Made by a program: the position numbers and the translations under genes | Assembly (NCBI GenBank): GCA_029891385.1 | Contig: CM057230.1 | Location: 55,035,414-55,099,413, forward strand | Direction: 5' to 3' | DNA from: Erythroxylum novogranatense | Taxonomy: Eukaryota > Streptophyta > Magnoliopsida > Malpighiales > Erythroxylaceae | Length of the DNA: 64,000 nt | The notes under the pieces: generated by a model | The model's database searches: none | Told to the model about the DNA's origin: nothing | What the model saw: the letters and a program-made list of their open reading frames with translations, nothing else | Shown here: piece after piece, positions 23,940-35,139 of the stretch | Numbering within the stretch: the stretch's first letter is position 1 | Layout of the letters: each line of letters begins with the position of its first letter

Positions 23940-26579
23940 AAGACTATTCCTCTAGGGAGGCATGTGATTATAAGTCAAGTGCATAAAGATTGTAAACTTT
24001 TCTTCGAGGGTACTCAACTAGTGGTGGACTTGCTACCCTTAAGTTAAAGAGGCTAGATATCATATGGGGAAGGGATGTTATGGAGAAGTATCATGCAAAG
24101 TTAGATTATAGCCTTAAGGAGGTGGAATTTGACTTGGGCAACGGTGAGAAGGTGATTTTTAGGGGGGACAGGAAAACACCATCACCAAAAATCATTTCTG
24201 CTTTATTAGCTGACAGGATGATGGGAAAAGGGTGTGAAGCCTTCTTAGCGCATGTTATAGACACTGATGGGAATGAAGGGAAATTAGAAGATTTTCTAGT
24301 TGTGAGGGAGTTTTCAGATGTGTTTCCAGAGGATTTACCTAGTTTGCCACTGGTGAGAAAAATCGAGTTCGCCATCGACTTGATTTTCGGAACCACACCC
24401 ATTTTTATACCACCCTATAGAATGGTTCCAGCAGAGCTGAAGGAGCTTAAGGAACAGTTGGATGAACTACTAGAGAAGGGGTTCATAAGGCCGAGTTCGT
24501 CACCTTGGGGAGCTCCAGTTCTATTTGTTAAGAAGGATGGAATATAGCACATGTGCATTGATTATCGAAGACTCAACAAGGTAACTATTAAGAATAGTAT
24601 CCTCTACCTCGGATTGATGATCTATTTGACCAGCTTCAGGAAGCAAGGATCTTTTCCAATATTGATCTCAGGTCAGGCTATCATCAGCTCAGAATTAAGG
24701 AATTTGATGTAAGCAAGACAGCCTTCAGAACACGATATGGACATTATGAGATTTTAGCCATGCCTTTTGGATTAACCAATGCTCCAGCTGCTTTTATGGA
24801 TCTTATGAATAGGGTCTTTAAGGAATATCTAGATCAGTTTGTCATAGTGTTTATTGATGACATTCTAGTATATTCTAAGAGTGAAGGGAAACATGAGGAG
24901 CATCTCAGGGTTGTGTTGCAGACATTGAGGGAGAGGGATCTTTATGCCAAATTTAGCAGATGTGATTTTTGGCTTCATGAAGTGATTTTCCTTGGGCATG
25001 TGATTTCGAAAGATGGGGTACATGTTGATCCAAGGAAGGTTGAAGCAGTGGTAAATTTGCATGTACCCAAGACAGTGACAGAGGTGAGGAGTTTTCTGGG
25101 TTTAGTAAGATATTATAGGAGATTCGTTAAGGGATTCTCTATGATAACTGCTCCGATGACTAAGTTATTGAGAAAAAATCAGATATTTATATAGAGTGAC
25201 GAATGCCAGAAAAGTTTTAAGGAGCTTAAGTGCAGATTAACAAGTGCCTCAGTTTTGATTTTACTTGTGGGAGATAAGGGTTATACAGTATACAATGATT
25301 CTTCGAGGAAGGGTTTGGGTTGTGTGTTGATGCAAGATAAGGTAATAGCTTATGCCTCCCAACAGTTAAAGCCTTATGAACTGAATTACTCGACCTATGA
25401 TTTGGAGTTAGCAGCAATAGTTTTTGCCTTGAAGATTTGGAGACATTATCTGTATGGGGTTCAAACGAGAATTTTCACCGATCATAAAAGTCTTAAGTAT
25501 TTGTTGAGTCAAAAGGAATTGAATTTGAGTCAAAGAAGGTGGTTAGAGTTGATCAAGGATTATAATTTGTTGATTGAGTACCATCCAGGAAAGGCGAATG
25601 TGGTAGCGGATCCCTTAAATAAAAAATCCTCTATAGCTCATGTTCAAACAGTTTATCTACCGCTATTAGAGGAGATGGCTAAGCTTAAGATAAGTTTGAA
25701 ACAAGATGAACCTGATTGTATTATTGCTACCTTCAGAGTGAGATCGATACGCAGGGAGAAAGTTAAGGAGTTACAAGCACAGGATGCAGAATTAAGTGAG
25801 CTTCAAGAAAAAATTCTGAATGGCAAGAAATCTGAAGTGATAGTGAGGGATGATGGACTTATGGTTGTAGGAAATAGATTTTGCATCCCGAATGTCAAGG
25901 AAGTAAGAGATGAAATACTGGAAGAGGCACATAATGCGCCTTATGTCATACACCCAGGCAGCACCAGGATGTATAGAGATCTGAAAGAACATTTCTGGTG
26001 GAAAGGTATGAAGAGGGGTGTAGCAAAATATGTGAGCAAGTTTCTAGTGTGTCAACACGTCAAGGCTGAGCACCAGGCCCCTTCAGGCAAGTTAAGGCCA
26101 TTGTCCATTCCTGAGTGGAAGTGGCAAAGGGTAACTATGGATTTTCTGATGGGTTTGCCTAAGACTAGTAGGAAACATGATGCCATATAGGTCATTATCG
26201 ATTGGTTGACGAAGTCAGCCCATTTCCTGGCAATTAAGCAGACTGACTCTTTGCATATGCTAGCCAAGAAGTATATAGGTGAGATAGTAAGATTACATGG
26301 GATTCCATATTCAATAGTCTCTGATAGGGATCCTCGATTCACTTCGAGATTTTGGGGAAGCTTGCAAGAGGCTCTTAGAACTAAGTTGAATTTTAGTATG
26401 GCTTTTCATTCCCAAATGGATGGTCAATCTGAAAGGACCATTCGAAAACTTGAGGGAATGCTTAGAGCATGTGTCATAGATTTCAAAGGAGCTCGGGACG
26501 AGCATTTGCCATTTGTCAAATTTACTTATAATAATTCGTATCATTTGAGGATTCAGATGGCTCTATATGAAGCACTGTA
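23940..26579 (+). pseudogene. pol of element A, first part (protease remnant to integrase)
   Basis: The protease lacks its catalytic Asp-Thr-Gly segment and starts near the VVDLLPL region (24021). Reverse transcriptase follows (IPPYRMVPAELKELKEQL, then [17 protein letters not shown], with active site FIDD at about 24850). RNase H follows ([20 protein letters not shown], then [10 protein letters not shown]), then the integrase zinc region ([17 protein letters not shown]...CQHVKAEH) and core (SDRDPRFTSRFW, HSQMDGQSERT). Stops occur at about 24546, 25192 and 26188. The frame is cut by insertion B right after EALY; the continuation is at 30787 and 41410. Confidence 0.9.
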
Positions 26580-27916
26580 TGTTGGACCCCGATCTTTTAG
26601 TGGAAATTGGAAATATGAAAATAAAAATTTGATAAGATTTTTTGTATATGAATGGAGTTATAGATATTTTTGCCTTAAGGAAATTGAAGAGAAAAGATTT
26701 GTTTGATTTGATAACTTTGGGTTTCAAATAGATTTGTATGGGTTATGAAAGTTCAAGTGGATGAGTGGATTGAAATGGAAGTTGAAATCAAGAAATAGAA
26801 AGTGAAAGTGTAAAATTTTGAAGAAATTAGAAAGTAAAGACAATTTGGTTGGTTATGCATGTGGTGTTTTAAGTTAGATTATTGTAAGAATAAGATTTCA
26901 GTCATATGTGGAGAATGGTGGAGTTTTGTATCTTTTGTACTTGGACTTGAATACTGATGTTGTAATATGGCTTGGAATGCCATTTAATTTTATAAACATT
27001 TATCTTATGATGTTAATGAGACATGGATTTATATATGGATATGAAAGATCAATTGTGTAAGAATATCAATTGTGTATAGATTTGTGAGTTTTGTGTTTGA
27101 GAGGAATTCGTTGAAGAGCTTGTGGTGATGTGTTGATATGTGAAGTTGATGTGTTGGAATGGTGTTAGAAACTTCAATGGCAAATCTGTACTGATCTAGA
27201 TATATTTGGCCAAAGTGATCTTAATGAAAGTTTTAGTTCATGTTTCCAGCTTTCTAACGCCATAAAGTATGCAATTTTTTGATATCGGGGCAAGAAGTTA
27301 TGATAAATTGAAGTTTGGATATTGCTTAGGTGATTGCTAAACCAAGTAAACTTTGATTGAAAAATTGACTTATCTAGAGGGTGAAGTTACTTTGGAGTTC
27401 TTTATGAACATTGTAGAGGTTGTTTTATCTTTCCATTGATATAAAGCATGAAAATATTGGACAAGAGAGTAGAAAGAGTGATCTTGGTATGAGTTATGAT
27501 AAGAAAAGATTTGGAGACAAGATTGGTAGTGATCTGAAAATGTTCACCGAATATGCTTCATATTTTAACCATAACGTTTTCTAGTAATCCAAACGAGATA
27601 ATTCTTAATTTGGATTAAACTAGAGACATATGGCTACATTTTGTGAGAAGACATCGAATTTCAATTATGTGCCTAAGAGTCTCAAATATTGTCATGAAGT
27701 TGAGAATTGGGTGCAATGTTGGTGCAGGAATGAAAGTCTTATCTTTTGACTTTAGGGGCAATTTTGGGATTGATAAAGATAGATTTTGGCAAAGTTTCCT
27801 TCTGGAAAGTTGTATATTTTTCTCTTAACTTTCCAACGAATCAAACCGTGTCTAATTTGGAGTTCTGAGTAGAAAGTTATGATCTTTCTAAGTGTGGATG
27901 TTCTGGAGAAGGGGGT

Positions 27917-28120
27917 CAGACGAAATTTTGCGTCTGTGCTGATGTCATCACAGATGAATTTTTGCGTCTATACTGACGTCATCACAGACGAAATTTTGCG
28001 TCTGTGCTGACGTCATCACAGACAAAATTTTGCGTCTGTGCTGACATCACCACAGACGAATTTTTGCGTCTGTGCTGACGTCATCACAGACGAACTTGCG
28101 TCTGTGCTGACATCATCGTC
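27917..28120 (+). repeat. six-copy 34-bp array with TGACGTCA and a hairpin
   Basis: Copies begin exactly at 27917, 27951, 27985, 28019, 28053 and 28087. Each unit holds an inverted repeat, CAGACG...CGTCTG, with an 8-base loop. This is followed by TGACGTCATCA in copies 2, 3 and 5, and by close variants in the others. TGACGTCA is the palindromic core bound by plant bZIP (TGA/ASF-1-like) factors. The array sits about 650 bases upstream of the TATA box of this LTR, an enhancer-like position. Confidence 0.9.
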
Positions 28121-28767
28121 TGCTTTTGTGTTTTTGACCCCTCTGCCTTCTTTTGGCCATAACTTTTTGTGTAGACCTCCGATTGAGTCGATTTTTGAAG
28201 CGTTGGATTCCTAAGACATTTTTCTATCTTTTCATACTAGATAAATCAGTTTTGGAATTAAATGGAGAAAGATAGCTCGGATTTTCGTGAACTGATCGGT
28301 TATAAAAGTTTGGACAGTGTTTAGTATTTTAGAGATATCTCGATCGGTAGAACTCCGATCGATTTGATTCTTTTTGCAAATGAAAATAGAGACATGGGGC
28401 TAAAAATTTTATGAAGGAGCCGATTGACAATGTAGCCTCTAAGACTTCCAAATTCAGGTCGGAATTTAGGTGTAGTGTTCAGCCTCGAGTCTGAAGAACA
28501 GACTTCAGTATTTTGGAGATATCTTGAGCTATAGAGCTCCGATTGATCCGATTCTTGAAGGGTTGGATTCGTAAGACATAGAGGAACATTTCTCTAGAAG
28601 AAAGTTTTATCAAATGGTTTCATCTACCTGATCGAAATAATCAGACAAGATGTCAGTTTTAAAGACCAATGAAGGGGTAATTTTGGAAGTTTACTTAAAG
28701 GGTTAAATTTATAGGCTTAAATGGAGGGACTTATGGGTCATTCCTCATTCATTAAATGTTATGGCAC

Positions 28768-28775
28768 TATAAAAG
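28768..28775 (+). promoter_or_regulatory. TATA box of LTR B
   Basis: TATAAAAG, preceded by GGCAC. A purine-rich AAGAGAGAAGAG leader follows about 60 bases later, as in LTRs A and C, supporting a transcription start near 28800. Confidence 0.5.
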
Positions 28776-30786
28776 TAAGTGGGCTGTCATTTTAAGAGGC
28801 AACCCACGACACTTAAGAAAAAAGAAGGAATAAGAGAAGAAGAGAGAAGAGAGAAGGGAGAGCAAGTTTCGGTGGAGAAAAAGGGGAGAAAGCTAAGACT
28901 CGATTTTCTACCACTTGAAGAGATATTTTAATGTCATTCCAAGAGAGAAAAAGGTGGAGGATGAAGAGAGCTTCCCCTTGAACCAAGAAAATCCGAAAAT
29001 GGAGGAGAAATGAGGTAAGAGCAGTTTTTAAGATTTGAGTTTCTCTTGAAGTTTTGGTTTAGAATCATGGAAAATGGAATGGGTTTGTGGAGTATGAAGT
29101 TAATTTTGTTGATTTCTTAGTATTATGGGTTTAATTTTGGATGGAAAGTAATTAGGGTTTATGCCCAAATTTGGAATTTGGGTATTTTAGAAATTTGTGA
29201 TTTAGAAAGCTTGAATATATGAGGGATTAGTGTTTCTAAGTTCAATTTGAGGATTAAGTTAATTATGATATTGAATTTGTGTGGAATTGCTTTAGGTAAA
29301 GTTAAATTGGAAGAAAGAAGGAATCAATGGACAAATTGGAGCAAGGAACAAGTTTCTAGCATCGATTCGAGGTGGGTACCTATTTATAATAAAATTTATA
29401 AGCCACTAATGCTTTCTTTAAATAAAGAGATTTTCTGATTTCAATTGCATCGTAAATGTTGCACCATTATGTGAATGATTTGAAAAATCATTATTGACTC
29501 CATACATAAACGTTTGATGAAATGAAAAATACATTTGTGTTATGCCTCGAAAGATCCCATGGCATTTCGTATATTTGGAAAAGAGCATTCGATAAAGTGA
29601 TTGAGCATGAGTATGTGCTTTTGTTTGGGCGAGAGAGGAACGTTGTGTTAGTCACGTGCACGTCGACGTTTAAGCCTGCTCCCGGCTGCCCGTTAGAGGC
29701 CACGAGATCCTGAGACATCGGACTCGTTGTGTTTACGATAAACTTCGGTTTATTCGTTGTGTTCCACGGAACTCTCGAGCCATGTGTTGTGCATTGCATA
29801 TGTGAATTGCCATTGCATCTATGAATTGCCGAGTTGATGCATTCATGTTTTATAAATTTATGGGTTTATGGTGAAAGCCTAAAAATCATATGTTTTGCAA
29901 ATGGCGATTTTGGCTACAACGAGAAAGTACTTTTGAAAATGTGCTTTACTGATTTCAAAGAAATATTTTCCAAGACCGTAAAAGAAAAAAATTTCAAAGA
30001 TTTTGCTTATATATTGTTATAAACTGTTACCCACGGTTGTAAAGCTCACCCCTTCATTCCCATCCACAGTGATGAGAAGAAGATCGTGAAAGAAAATGAA
30101 GATTTCTGTTTACATGTGTTTTATTGTATTATTGTTAAGTGAGATGGTTCTTTGAGAAGTCCGGAATTGTTGTGTATTGTGTACTTTGGTTTAGGGTTAT
30201 GGGTAATGTATAAGGCTTGAAAATGCCACTATGATTTGTATAAAGCTTTGATTTATGAAATGGTGTATAAATCGTAATTGTATTTATGAGGTTTGGATGA
30301 GGCTATTGAGTTATGGTATTACACATGGATATGTTATATAACTTGTGTATGTCCAACTGAGATATAAGCATGATTTGTATATGGAGAAATGTGAATGAAC
30401 GGGTATTGGACGTTGGATAGTGCGATTGTATGTGAATGTTATTGGATTGAGGATATTGAAGTCACTTGTAAGAGATGGAATGAAAATGAAAGAAAGAAAG
30501 AAAAAAAAATTGTACACGGATTGGATTAGTTTTGACTGATAGTCTTAAGGTTTTCAACGCAAACGCTTCCTTTGATACTTGTTCACGGATGTCGGCTCCA
30601 TTTTGTTACGTATCAAAAATTGCTTTCGATTCGTTAATGATTTGTTGAGCTTTGTGATCCGAAGTTTGCTTCGTATCTGATTTGATTTCGCCTTATGTTT
30701 CGTTTCCTTGGTTTCGATTTGGTTCGTATTCGTATTCGTTTTCCGTTTTCGGGTTGGGACGTCGGTCTCCGGATCGGGTCCCAACA

Positions 30787-30831
30787 CTGTATGGAAGGAG
30801 ATGTAGAACTCCGATATGTTGGGATGAAGAA
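30787..30831 (+). pseudogene. 45-base integrase island of element A between insertions B and C
   Basis: The frame reads [14 protein letters not shown], the conserved chromovirus integrase segment that should follow EALY at 26579. It is trapped between the right end of solo LTR B and the left end of element C. Its first five bases (CTGTA) are the B duplication and its last five (AAGAA) the C duplication. Confidence 0.9.
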
Positions 30832-32851
30832 TATTAGCCCCGAAATTTTTTCTTTTTATTTTATTTTATTTTATTTTATTAATTAAGCATGGTTAGACCA
30901 ATTAAGAAATTGAGTTAGCATGAATTAAATATGATAGCATTAAATAACATAAGACATTAATTAGCATGTATTAAATGTGTTAGTTGGATTAAATGAATGA
31001 AAGGTAATTTAATGTGTTAAGTGGGCCTAAGTAAATGGGTCCAAATGAAATAGAAAAGAAGAGGAAGGCATAAGATGAAGGTAGAATAAATAGGCTTGAG
31101 TTATGGGCTTAAGTTAAATGAAGGTAGTATAAGAAAATAAGAAGGAAGGAGGAAATAAGGAAGGAAGTAGATGGGCTTGGGCTTAAGTAAGTAGGAAGAG
31201 ATAAAAGAAGGAGGATTTAAATGAGTTAGGAGAAGAAGAAAGAAAGAAACGAAAATAGAGAGGGAGAGGAAGTGAGTTTGGTGAAGTGGAGAAGAAGAAG
31301 AAGAAAGGAAGAAAGGTGGTTTTCCAAGAGTTTTGGGTGAGTTTTGAAGAAAGTCCAAGAGTTAAAAGTGTGGAGGAAGGTTCAAGCTTCATTTTGATAC
31401 AAGAAATCTCTTGGTTAAGAAAAGGTTTAAGGTAAGTTATGATTTCAAAGTTAAGATTTTGTTTGGGTTTTGGTTAGAAGGGTTGAGAATCAAGTGGGTT
31501 TAGTGATTCTAGAGTTAATTTCATGATTAAAGTTCATTGGGTTTTCAATTTTAGAAACCCTAAGTGATGTAAGGTTCTTTTCTTGTTATAAATGAAGGAG
31601 GACAAGAAAGAAGGGGAGAACAAGAAGAGGAGCTTCCTTAGGCAAGCTTAAGCAAGGATATAAGGTGGGTTCCATATTTATCTTTATGTATATAAGCAAA
31701 TAAATGTTAATTAATGCATGTTATTAATGAGTTTTGATTACTTAGAAGATGCATTAAATGCTTGTAATTGAATGATGAATGTGGTTGTTGTAGACCATTA
31801 ATGCTTGGTTAAATGCTTGATATTGATGTTGATGATTCGATGAAAATCGAGTTAGTATTGGATGAAATGGATGAAATGAGTAATGAATGCACATTATGAC
31901 TTGTGCATGAAATTGTACAATATGAAATATGCATGAAAGACAAGATTTTCAAGAAATAGTGAATTGGACAAGAATAGTTCAATCTTATGATTATGCATGA
32001 TTGTATGTTATGTGGGTAAGGTATAGTCCCAAGAACCGCCACGCGTGCGTCGACCATGAAAGCCTTCACCGGCTGCCTGATTGTGGCATAGGATGATCCA
32101 TTCATTGGACTCCTCAAGATTTGCCCATGTAAGCTCATTAAATGAGATTACGTGGTTGCCAAGAATATGGACTTACCGAGCCATTTGAGATGTTTAATTG
32201 TGATTACATGAGAATGCTAGAATTATGAGTGTTGAATTGTGAAAGATTATGTTTGTGTATTGATGAATGTTGAATGGTGCATGCATTATGACTTATTGAA
32301 CAATTGCTAAAAGTATGAATAATAAAAAGGACATGCTTGTTATATAAATATAAATGTGTTACCCTCGGAGCGAAAGCTCACCCCCCCAAAAATTCTCCAG
32401 GAAATGAGCAGGATCCCGAGGAGCAAGCTTAAAGGCATTTACTCCAAGATCTTCTTTTGGTCATGTTTTTGAAAGGATCTTTCTAGTGATCAATGCTTTA
32501 GGTTGCATTTAGAAAACAGATGTATTTTGACAAGATGTATTTTGATTGAAATGTAATAGGCTTGAAATGCCTACTAAAGCATTGTAAAACATTGTTTTGA
32601 TATGAATGAAATGCATGAATTATGATTTATCATGATCTCTCAAAATCCTTTACTATCATGTTTAAGCATGGTTTCCAAAGTTGTATGGAATTGTTTTGAA
32701 AATTCATGTGGGTAGATGAATGATGTAAGATTAAGTGAGATTATAGCATGTTGGGAGTGGAATGAATGAGTTGAGAGGTTTAGAAGTGTATATGGTGTTT
32801 GGAATAAGTCAAGAGAGAGTGTAGAGGGTTAGGTTTTGAGTTCTGAATAGA

Positions 32852-33045
32852 TATAAGTCGAGTTATTGGACCCATAAGTCGACTTGTGAAGCTTTTGCAT
32901 AATAAGTCGACTTGTTTGTTAGATAGGTCGAGTTATTTGCCCCGATAAGTCGACTTGTTAGTGATAAGTCGACTTATTTTCCTCGATAAGTCGAGTTGTC
33001 AGTATAAGTCGAGTTATGAGTGATTTTCCAGCATAAGTCAAGATG
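32852..33045 (+). repeat. ATAAGTCGACTT palindrome array (left LTR of C)
   Basis: About eight to nine copies of ATAAGTCGA(C/G)TT spaced 15-30 bases apart. The C form contains the perfect 10-base palindrome AAGTCGACTT. The same array is at 40550-40740 in the right LTR. Confidence 0.85.
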
Positions 33046-33617
33046 TTAGTCAAGTGTTTGGACATAGTTAGAGGCCGAATCTCATTTTGTGGTCTTCATC
33101 AAGGTTGTAGATCTAGATGTCTACTTTCTAATGGTGCAAAAACGAAAGAATTATGAGTCATAGATTAAAAGTTATGAGAATCGCTCCAAAAGAGTTCAAA
33201 TTTGACTTTGGAAGTGAGCATGGTCTATTGTTTTGGGAATAAATCCCTCATCCGACCTCCAATTGAGGCGAGGCTTGAACCATTAACTTCCTAAGACTTG
33301 TATCTTTCTTGCTACAGAAATAGGTCTCAATTTGAGTTAAATTGAGGAAGTTTGCATCAAAGTCAGTGAGAGGTCAGTTAAGAGAGCATGTTGCGAGTAG
33401 GAACTCCTTTAGGTTTCTGGAGCATATCTTGAGTTATAAAATCCCGATTGAGGTGATTTTTGACTTAAATTAAGCAAGAGTCATAAGGCTATGACTTACA
33501 AGAGAAATCAATTCGAAATTAGGGTTAAATGAAATAAACCCTACATGGCAAGAGTTGGATTCCGATAATGAGATCCAGCAGTTGGGGTCCGGTCTCCGGG
33601 TCGGGTCCCGACATCTG

Positions 33618-33629
33618 TGGTATCAAAGC
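33618..33629 (+). promoter_or_regulatory. primer-binding-site copy captured inside the LTR of C
   Basis: TGGTATCAAAGC follows an LTR-like terminus (GGGTCCCGACA) 90 bases before the real LTR end. The right LTR has the same copy at 41315-41326. It is therefore part of the LTR, a tandem duplication of the LTR-end/PBS junction. Confidence 0.8.
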
Positions 33630-33707
33630 AAGTGTCTCGGGGATGGGCTCCACCCGGGCTCACATCCGGGACAGTTGGTCCGGCCGACGGATCGGGTTCG
33701 ACATCTA

Positions 33708-33718
33708 TGGTATCGAGC
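33708..33718 (+). promoter_or_regulatory. primer-binding site of element C
   Basis: TGGTATCGAGC follows the true LTR end. Compared with the consensus TGGTATCAGAGC it lacks one A, a CAG-to-CG change seen repeatedly in this element. Confidence 0.7.
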
Positions 33719-33940
33719 GAAACCGGGTTTAGGGTTTCTAGGGCCTTAGTGGGATGTCTAAGGTCAAGTCATCATGCATTTTCCTACATGAATTATATGA
33801 ATTATGTGCATTGTTTTAAATGCATAACATGCAACATTGCTCTCAAATGAGTGAATTGACTTGTTTTAAATTGATTTACATGAATTGAGCTTGTTTTATG
33901 TGAACTAAAGATTTTCACTGAATTTTAAATTGAAGGAGTA

Positions 33941-35010
33941 ATGTCGCCTCGAAGAGAACTCGAGGAGCTCAATCTCGCCCACTCTCGGCCAAAGTGCGGA
34001 TGAGTCTTATGTTCCATGAGATGCGGGACCTTCCTGTCTCCGACCTGATGCACCAAGTGTGCAACACGAGGCGCCCACCGCCTCCTCCTCAAGTGAATCC
34101 TATGGATCCCCGTTCTTCCAAGCATTTGTTCAAAGCTTTCACCTATGCCATGGGCCAAGGAAGACAGTCTCAAGTGCAGCTCCAAGAGAGGGCGGCCAAG
34201 ATGATAAGCTCCGGAAATATGGAGCGATTGACTTCAGCGGACTACTAATCCCAAGAGGCGAAGATGGTTGAAGAGGACCGAGAGGTCCCAAATGTATGAA
34301 GTGCTCGGATGAAGAGAAGCTAGATTATGCAATCGATCACCCTCTGAGGGGACGACCGCACCGGTGGGAGTCAAGGCCTCGCAATCAGCAAAGACCTTCA
34401 GAGTCGACATGGAGGGAATTTCTAGAAGCCTTCAGAGGAAGTACTTCTCGATGGTTTACATGCAGGAGAAGGCCAGGAATTCTTGAATCTCACTCGAGGA
34501 GCCGAGCGTGGCAGAATATGAGCTGAAGTTCACTCAGTTGTCGCGATATGCAGCCAATATCGTGGCGACTGAAGCAGAAAAATGTCGGAAGTTTGAGGGT
34601 GGATTGCACCTAGGGATCAGGGAAAAGGTGGTAATTCACAACTTCTGTGATTACCGGCAATGGTTGATGCCGCTCTTCAAGGAAAAAGTTAGAGAACATC
34701 GTAATGAAGTGACTAAGAAAAGAAAGAACGAGAACAGCTTCTCCAAGAAGGGCATGAGTGCTCCAAAGACTGCAAGGAGTACGTAACTCACCACACACAG
34801 TGAGGTGGGCAGCAAGGGCCCCACTCGAGCAAGCAAGCCTAGGGCTATGACAGGCAAGCTTCAGTGTAGCAAGCCCGGATGGACAGTAGAGGGAACCCCA
34901 GCAGATCACATGGAGATTTCACTGAGGGAATGTCTGCTGAAGATAGGAGCATGTTTTGGCTGTGGCCAAAGGGCACAGAATCAAGGACTGCCCTCAGCAA
35001 TCAAGCAGAA
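33941..35010 (+). pseudogene. gag of element C, frame-broken
   Basis: It opens MSPRRE at 33941 and parallels the gag of A. Recognisable parts include CSDEEKLDYAID (about 34300), AEYELKFTQLSRYAANIVAT (34511), KFEGGLHLGIREKV (34590) and a zinc knuckle (CFGCGQ, near 34955). Frameshifts split it into at least five pieces. Nucleocapsid/capsid role. Confidence 0.85.
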
Positions 35011-35139
35011 GGGTCTCAATCGCGCAGTCCCAAAAAGAGCGTAAACAGGGCATCTCGACCAAAGTATGATGTGGGCGATTCAGAACAGAAAGAGGTCATA
35101 TCTGACAGGGAGACCTAGAGGATGTGGTCGTGCACCACT

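Larger units (their letters stand above)
26580..30786 (+). repeat. solo LTR of gypsy element B, 4.2 kb
   Basis: It starts TGTTGGACCCC and ends GGGTCCCAACA, forming a strong terminal inverted repeat. The flanking duplication CTGTA is perfect (26575-26579 and 30787-30791). No internal coding region, PBS or second LTR is present, so it is a solo LTR. Inside are a six-copy 34-bp array (27917), GACCTCCGATTGAG (28167), a TATA box (28768), a purine-rich leader, TCACGTGCACGTCGACG (29652) and GCTCACCCC (30043). The same family supplies 1-459. Confidence 0.9.
30832..33703 (+). repeat. left LTR of element C, 2872 bp
   Basis: It contains an ATTTT pentanucleotide run at 30855-30880, a purine-rich leader near 31200-31320, an ACGT-type box near 32035-32075, GCTCACCCCCC near 32378, the AAGTCGACTT array, TCCGACCTCCAATTGAG near 33251 and CCCGATTGAGG near 33442. 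The end is set at 33703, not at the earlier CCCGACA at 33613, because the right LTR continues to the second terminus before meeting its target duplication. Confidence 0.85.

Noticed and set aside
24106..24402. Minus-strand frames opposite gypsy pol (also 24865-25062, 25226-25417, 25792-25992, 26052-26544, 34610-34909, 37390-37782)
   Set aside because: Shadows of conserved pol frames on the plus strand with no domain of their own.
27917..28120. CRISPR-like regular array
   Set aside because: The 34-base units repeat without unique spacers and lie in a plant LTR; it is a tandem repeat.
26580..30786. Complete retrotransposon B
   Set aside because: No PBS, gag, pol or internal LTR copy; one terminal-repeat pair and one perfect duplication fit a solo LTR.
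31101..31392. Minus-strand serine/proline/leucine-rich frames in the LTRs of C (also 38806-39198)
   Set aside because: They are the reverse of the purine-rich LTR leader; low complexity and duplicated only because the LTR is.
33580..33613. LTR C ending at 33613
   Set aside because: The right LTR continues 94 bases past the equivalent point before its AAGAA duplication, so the first terminus is internal.
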